NCBI GenBank assembly: GCA_016213775.1
Contig: JACQZR010000102.1
Coordinates: forward strand, 1 to 64,000
Source: Acidobacteriota bacterium
GTDB taxonomy: Bacteria; Acidobacteriota; Terriglobia; Bryobacterales; Bryobacteraceae
DNA: 64,000 bases
Direction: 5' to 3'
Part shown: positions 59,720 through 64,000 of the stretch, in pieces
Numbering within the stretch: the stretch's first letter is position 1
How the letters are laid out: each line of letters opens with the position of its first letter
Made by a program: the position numbers and the translations under genes
Notes under the pieces: model-generated
Told to the model about the DNA's origin: nothing
The model's input: only the letters and a program-made list of their open reading frames with translations
The model's database searches: none

Positions 59720-62700
59720 ATGGAACGAATCGTCGCCTGGGCCCTCTCCTACCGCTTCATCGTCATTCTAGCGGCCGTCTTCGTGGCCGGTGCAGGCCTC
59801 TACTCCCTGCAGAAGCTGCCGATTGACGCCGTCCCCGATATCACGCCGAATCAGGTTTTGGTGCTCACCCGAGCTCCAAGCCTCTCTCCTCTCGAAGTGG
59901 AGAAGTTCTTGACGTTTCCGGTGGAAACCTCAATGAGCGGACTTCCGGGCATTGAAAAGATCCAGTCGGTTTCCAAGTTCGGTCTCTCCTACGTGGCCGT
60001 TTACTTCAAGGAAGGCATGGACCCCTATCTCTGTCGGCGGCTTATCATGGAGCGGCTGCCGCAGGCCAAAGAGGCGATTCTGCCTGGCATGGGCACGCCC
60101 GAAATGGGTCCGATCACTACTGGCCTGGGCGAGGTGTACATGTTCAAGGTGACGGGCAAGGGGCGATCGCTGATGGAACTGCGCAGCATCCTCGACTGGG
60201 AGGTCGCGCCGAAGCTGCGCTCCACCCCTGGGATCGTGGAGGTGAATTCCCATGGTGGAGAACTGAAAACCTACGAAGTCGAAGTAGACAATTACAAACT
60301 CGCTGGCTACCACATCACGCTCCGCCGGGTCCTGGAGGCGTTGGAACGCAACAACGCCAATGCCGGCGGCGCCTATCTGGAAAGGGTCGAGCAGCAATCA
60401 CTCATCCGTGGGGAGGCACTGATCACAAGCCTGTCGGACGTGGAGAACATTGTGGTGGGCGCATCTCCGAGCGGCACCCCCATCCTGATCCGGAATCTTG
60501 CCGATGTCCGGTTCGCTCCGATGGTGCGTCAGGGGTTTGCCACTCAGGACGGAAAAGGCGAAGTCGTTCTCGGCATTGCCATGATGCTGCTGGGCGAGAA
60601 CTCGCGAACGGTGGTTGATCGCGTGAAGGAACGTCTTGTAGCGATCCAGCGAACCCTTCCGGCCGACGTGCGGATTGAACCCTTTTATGATCGTACGGAC
60701 CTGGTGCGAAGGACTATCCAGACTGTCAGCCGCAATCTCCTCGAGGGAGGACTGCTGGTGATCGCGGTTCTTCTGCTCTTACTGGGCAGTTTCATGGGCG
60801 GACTCATCGTCGCTCTGGCCATTCCGCTATCGATGCTGTTTGCATTCACTGGGATGGTGCAGGCAGGAATTTCGGGGAACCTCATGAGCCTCGGCGCGAT
60901 CGACTTCGGCCTCATCGTCGATGGGTCCGTGGTGATGATGGAGAACATTCTCCGCCGGTTGCGCCACCGCCAAGCGGAGGAGAACGCCCTGGATGTTGTG
61001 CGGCAGGCCGGTAAGGAAGTGGCCCGCCCGATCTTCTTCGGCATTGTCATCATCTTCCTGGTCTACGTGCCGGTCCTGACGTTGACCGGCGTGGAAGGCA
61101 AAATGTTCGATCCTATGGCAATCACAGTTCTCTTCGCCGTAGGTGCATCGCTGGTGATTGCGCTGACGCTAATGCCAGTGCTTGGATGGTACGCCTTCCG
61201 ACGTAAGGCAACGGAGAAGACAACCTGGTTGATGCGTAAGGTGAGCGGCATCTATGGTCCGGTGCTGGACCGCGCCCTGCGGTTTCCCATCGCGACGGCC
61301 ACAGCTGCGGCATTGGTCTTCGTGGTGTCTCTGGGAATCATCCCGTTTCTGGGAGCGGAATTTCTGCCGAGGTTAGACGAGGGGTCCATTCTGGTGATGA
61401 TGTACCGCGTGCCGGGCATCTCCATGAATGAGTCGTTGCATGGCAACGAAATCATCGAGAGTGTTCTCAAGCGGTTCCCGGAAGTCGACAAAGTGGTGTG
61501 TCGCACCGGGCGGCCTGAGGTGGCGGTCGATCCGATGGCAATCGATCAGAGCGACGTCTATGTCATGCTCAAACCCGTTTCGGAATGGACGGCCGGACGA
61601 TCAAAAGATGATCTGGTCACTGCGATGAAGCAGGCACTTGAAAAAGAGGCGCCCGGCGCCGCTTACGGCTTTCTCCAGCCGATTGAAATGCGGATGCAGG
61701 AATTGATGGAGGCCGGCGTCCGTTCCGATATCGCGATCAAGTTATACGGAGCCGACCTCGATGTTCTTCGCGAGAAAGCGCAACAGATTGTCAAAGCCGT
61801 GGAGAAGGTACCTGGCGCCGCCGACGTTCGCGCGGAGCGTGTTGCGGGACTCCCATACCTGCGCATACGCGTCCGGCGCGACGCCATCGCTCGGCATGGC
61901 CTCGATGCTCAAGAGGTTCTGAACACGGTGGAGGCGATCGGCGGGAAAGTCGCGGGTCAAGTCGTCGAAGGGAACCGGAGGTTCGCGCTGCAGGTGCGCT
62001 TTGCGCCCAATCACCGCGCGACGGTTGAATCAGTCCAGAACCTGTTGGTTGGCGACAGCGAGGGCCATTTCATCCCCCTCGCGCAATTGGCCGACATCTT
62101 CGAGGAAGAGGGACCCGCACAGATTAGCCGCGAGAATGCGCAGCGGCGAATCAGCGTTGAAGTGAATGTGCGCGGACGGGACCTTGCGGGATTTGTCTCC
62201 GAGGCGAGACGGGTATTGGAGAGCAAAGTCAAAATCCCGGAAGGCTATACACTCGAATGGGGCGGCAAGTTCGAGCAACTGGAAAGCGCCGGCCGCAGGC
62301 TCGCCATCACCATTCCGATTGCCTTGCTGCTGATCTTCGTGTTGCTGTACTTCAACTTTCACGCCGTGTTGCCAGCAGTACTCATCTTCCTCAATGTTCC
62401 GCTGGCGGCTACCGGTGGAATCCTCGCGCTCTGGGGTAGGGGGATGCCATTCAGCATTTCTGCCGGTGTCGGCTTTATAGCCTTGTTCGGTATCGCCGTT
62501 CTGAACGGCATCGTCCTGCTGACCTACATTGCGCAGCTTCGCGAAGGCGGTCTGGCCGCGGAAGCCGCTGTGGAACAGGGTGCCAAGACCAGGCTGCGAC
62601 CCGTATTGATGACTGCGCTCGTCGCGAGCCTGGGCTTTCTGCCGATGGCTCTTTCACACGGCGCCGGAGCAGAGGTTCAGCGCCCATTGGCCACCGTGGT

Positions 62701-62794
62701 CATCGGAGGATTGGTAACTTCGACGGCCTTGACCCTACTTGTGTTGCCGGCAATCTATCTGTGGATCGAGAGGAGGCGAGATGCCAGTGCCTGA
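59720..62794 (+). CDS. Heavy-metal RND efflux pump, CzcA type (DFGxxxDG)
   Basis: A 1024-residue RND transporter. The helix-4 signature SLGAIDFGLIVDGSVVMMEN has DFG-X3-DG-X5-EN, the divalent cation (Zn/Co/Cd/Ni) motif absent from the first pump. Other family segments: ALSYRFIVILAAVFVAGAGLYS, PGIEKIQSVSKFGLSYVAVYFKEGMD, GIAVLNGIVLLTYIAQLREGG. It is followed at once by a P-type ATPase gene with a 14-base overlap, as in cad/czc clusters. Confidence 0.94.
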   Translation: MERIVAWALSYRFIVILAAVFVAGAGLYSLQKLPIDAVPDITPNQVLVLTRAPSLSPLEVEKFLTFPVETSMSGLPGIEKIQSVSKFGLSYVAVYFKEGMDPYLCRRLIMERLPQAKEAILPGMGTPEMGPITTGLGEVYMFKVTGKGRSLMELRSILDWEVAPKLRSTPGIVEVNSHGGELKTYEVEVDNYKLAGYHITLRRVLEALERNNANAGGAYLERVEQQSLIRGEALITSLSDVENIVVGASPSGTPILIRNLADVRFAPMVRQGFATQDGKGEVVLGIAMMLLGENSRTVVDRVKERLVAIQRTLPADVRIEPFYDRTDLVRRTIQTVSRNLLEGGLLVIAVLLLLLGSFMGGLIVALAIPLSMLFAFTGMVQAGISGNLMSLGAIDFGLIVDGSVVMMENILRRLRHRQAEENALDVVRQAGKEVARPIFFGIVIIFLVYVPVLTLTGVEGKMFDPMAITVLFAVGASLVIALTLMPVLGWYAFRRKATEKTTWLMRKVSGIYGPVLDRALRFPIATATAAALVFVVSLGIIPFLGAEFLPRLDEGSILVMMYRVPGISMNESLHGNEIIESVLKRFPEVDKVVCRTGRPEVAVDPMAIDQSDVYVMLKPVSEWTAGRSKDDLVTAMKQALEKEAPGAAYGFLQPIEMRMQELMEAGVRSDIAIKLYGADLDVLREKAQQIVKAVEKVPGAADVRAERVAGLPYLRIRVRRDAIARHGLDAQEVLNTVEAIGGKVAGQVVEGNRRFALQVRFAPNHRATVESVQNLLVGDSEGHFIPLAQLADIFEEEGPAQISRENAQRRISVEVNVRGRDLAGFVSEARRVLESKVKIPEGYTLEWGGKFEQLESAGRRLAITIPIALLLIFVLLYFNFHAVLPAVLIFLNVPLAATGGILALWGRGMPFSISAGVGFIALFGIAVLNGIVLLTYIAQLREGGLAAEAAVEQGAKTRLRPVLMTALVASLGFLPMALSHGAGAEVQRPLATVVIGGLVTSTALTLLVLPAIYLWIERRRDASA

Positions 62795-64000
62795 TGATAC
62801 TCAATTCAAGATTCACGGTATGGATTGTGCCGAGGAAGTTGCCATCCTGCGGCGTGAGCTCGGCCCGCTGGTTGGGGGTGAGCACAACCTGGTTTTCGAT
62901 TTGCTCCAGGGACGGCTGGTGGTATCTGGCTCGCGCTGCGACGCCTCGATGATCATCGACGCTGTCCGCCGGACAGGCATGCGCGCCGAACCCTGGCAAG
63001 CCAAGGACGCATCAACGCCAGTCGCGTCTCGCGGGTGGGACGGCAGAACGGTTGTGACTATCGCAAGCGGCGTGCTGACTGTGGCCGGTTTTGCCACCCA
63101 TGTTTCCATGAGCGGGGGCGTGGCCGCCGCCCTGGCGTCGGAGGGGCTCGGAGCCGGGAAAGCGGTCCCTCTGATCGCGAGGCTGCTCTACATGGGAGCG
63201 GTGCTGTCCGGCGCCTGGTTCGTGCTGCCGAAGGCCTTGTACTCACTGCGCCGGTTGCGGCCGGACATGAATCTGCTGATGACGATTGCCGTAATGGGCG
63301 CCATTGGCATCGGGGAATGGTTCGAAGCAGCCACGGTCAGTTTCTTGTTCGCTCTCTCCTTGGCGCTAGAGTCCTGGAGCGTGGGCCGGGCCAGGAAAGC
63401 GGTGGAAGCTCTAATGAAGATTGCTCCAGAGTCGGTGAGTGTCGTGCTAGCCGACGGGACGAGCCAGGCGACATCCGCGGCGCAAGTGGCCGTTGGCACT
63501 GCTTTTCGTGTTCCACCTGGCGAACGAATCGGCCTCGACGGAACGGTGACTCAAGGCACTACGGAAGTGAACCAGGCACCGATCACCGGAGAAAGTCTGC
63601 CTGTGACCAAGGAACCTGGCTCCACCGTCTTCGCCGGCACCATCAACGGCAACGGCTTGATTGACGTGCGCTCAACTAAGATCGCATCAGACACTACGCT
63701 GGCCCATGTGATTCGCTTAGTCGCGGAAAGCCAGGGCCGGCGTGCTCCGGCCGAGCAGTGGGTGACCCGGTTTGCTCAGATCTACACGCCGGTGGTCTTT
63801 GCCGTTGCGGTTCTTGTGGCGGCGATCCCGCCCCTCCTGTTCCACCAGGCTTGGGGCGTATGGCTCTACCAGGCGCTGGTTCTGCTCGTGATCGGCTGCC
63901 CCTGCGCGCTGGTGATCTCGACGCCGGTCAGCATCGTCGCGGGCCTTGCGGCGGCCGCGCGCAACGGAGTTCTCGTGAAGGGCGGATTGGCTCTCGAACT
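62781..64000 (+). CDS. P1B-type metal ATPase, Zn/Cd type (partial)
   Basis: The first 406 codons of a P-type ATPase truncated by the window. An HMA domain begins GMDCAEEVAILRRELG (Cys16) and the sixth membrane helix has IGCPCALVISTPVSIVAG (CPC at 373-375), the Zn/Cd (P1B-2) type rather than copper (CPC with other flanks). The actuator TGES is at 269-272. It should export Zn/Cd from the cytosol into the periplasm for the CzcA pump. Confidence 0.9.
   Translation, partial: MPVPDDTQFKIHGMDCAEEVAILRRELGPLVGGEHNLVFDLLQGRLVVSGSRCDASMIIDAVRRTGMRAEPWQAKDASTPVASRGWDGRTVVTIASGVLTVAGFATHVSMSGGVAAALASEGLGAGKAVPLIARLLYMGAVLSGAWFVLPKALYSLRRLRPDMNLLMTIAVMGAIGIGEWFEAATVSFLFALSLALESWSVGRARKAVEALMKIAPESVSVVLADGTSQATSAAQVAVGTAFRVPPGERIGLDGTVTQGTTEVNQAPITGESLPVTKEPGSTVFAGTINGNGLIDVRSTKIASDTTLAHVIRLVAESQGRRAPAEQWVTRFAQIYTPVVFAVAVLVAAIPPLLFHQAWGVWLYQALVLLVIGCPCALVISTPVSIVAGLAAAARNGVLVKGGLALE

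Noticed and set aside
1-64000. CRISPR arrays, rRNA or tRNA genes
   Set aside because: No regular repeat-spacer pattern and no recognisable tRNA cloverleaf or rRNA stretch was seen on inspection.

Overview
The window looks like a GC-rich (about 60%) chromosomal segment of an environmental Gram-negative bacterium. Recurrent traits (a serine recombinase paired with DUF2924, CHASE2 kinases, FecR proteins, many small secreted Met/His-rich proteins) suggest Acidobacteriota, possibly Bryobacter/Solibacter-like. This is inference; no marker gene is present.

Positions 1 to about 34 kb are a prophage or phage-derived element, nearly all on the minus strand and truncated by the left edge of the window. 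Read right to left it begins with a promoter-like repeat (33.9 kb), a small protein, DUF2924 and a large serine recombinase. An accessory block follows (aspartic protease, DUF5678 protein, and a plus-strand trio of two large unknown proteins plus DUF433). Next is an operator-bearing intergenic region (27.1-27.5 kb) and an early operon: sigma-like factor, two ParB-type proteins, Cas4-like nuclease, Sak4-type ATPase, DUF669, ERCC4 nuclease, RecD2-type helicase and a primase-helicase. A striking array of TGGGACGC repeats at 16.1-16.4 kb is a candidate replication origin. The late region carries small proteins, a radical SAM protein, two ParB-N/DNA-methyltransferase fusions, and a lambda-like head module in lambda order (Nu1, A, W, B, C/Nu3, D, E, FII, Z, U). 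The capsid protease gene C has a frameshift, but the nested scaffold start keeps a strong ribosome binding site.

From 34.8 kb to the end lies a heavy-metal island. It holds two complete RND efflux operons (34.8-41.1 kb and 56.9-62.8 kb), each led by a small secreted metal-ligand-rich protein, the second followed by a Zn/Cd-type P-type ATPase that runs off the window. Between them are a CHASE2 histidine kinase and NtrC-type regulator pair, a FecR/outer-membrane pair, a multicopper oxidase, DUF5666-like, DUF2318, DUF302 and Met-rich secreted proteins, and a MerR-MerC-thioredoxin operon.

The main new observation is that seven of these transcription units between 43 and 55 kb carry a sigma-54 (-24/-12) promoter-like element just upstream of the start codon, including the kinase/regulator operon itself. 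The NtrC-type regulator has the sigma-54 contact motif GAFTGA. I infer a locally encoded sigma-54 regulon for the periplasmic response to copper or related metals. Relics (a DUF5666-like copy, the 3' end of an NtrC gene, a FlgB-like fragment) show past rearrangement around the junctions.
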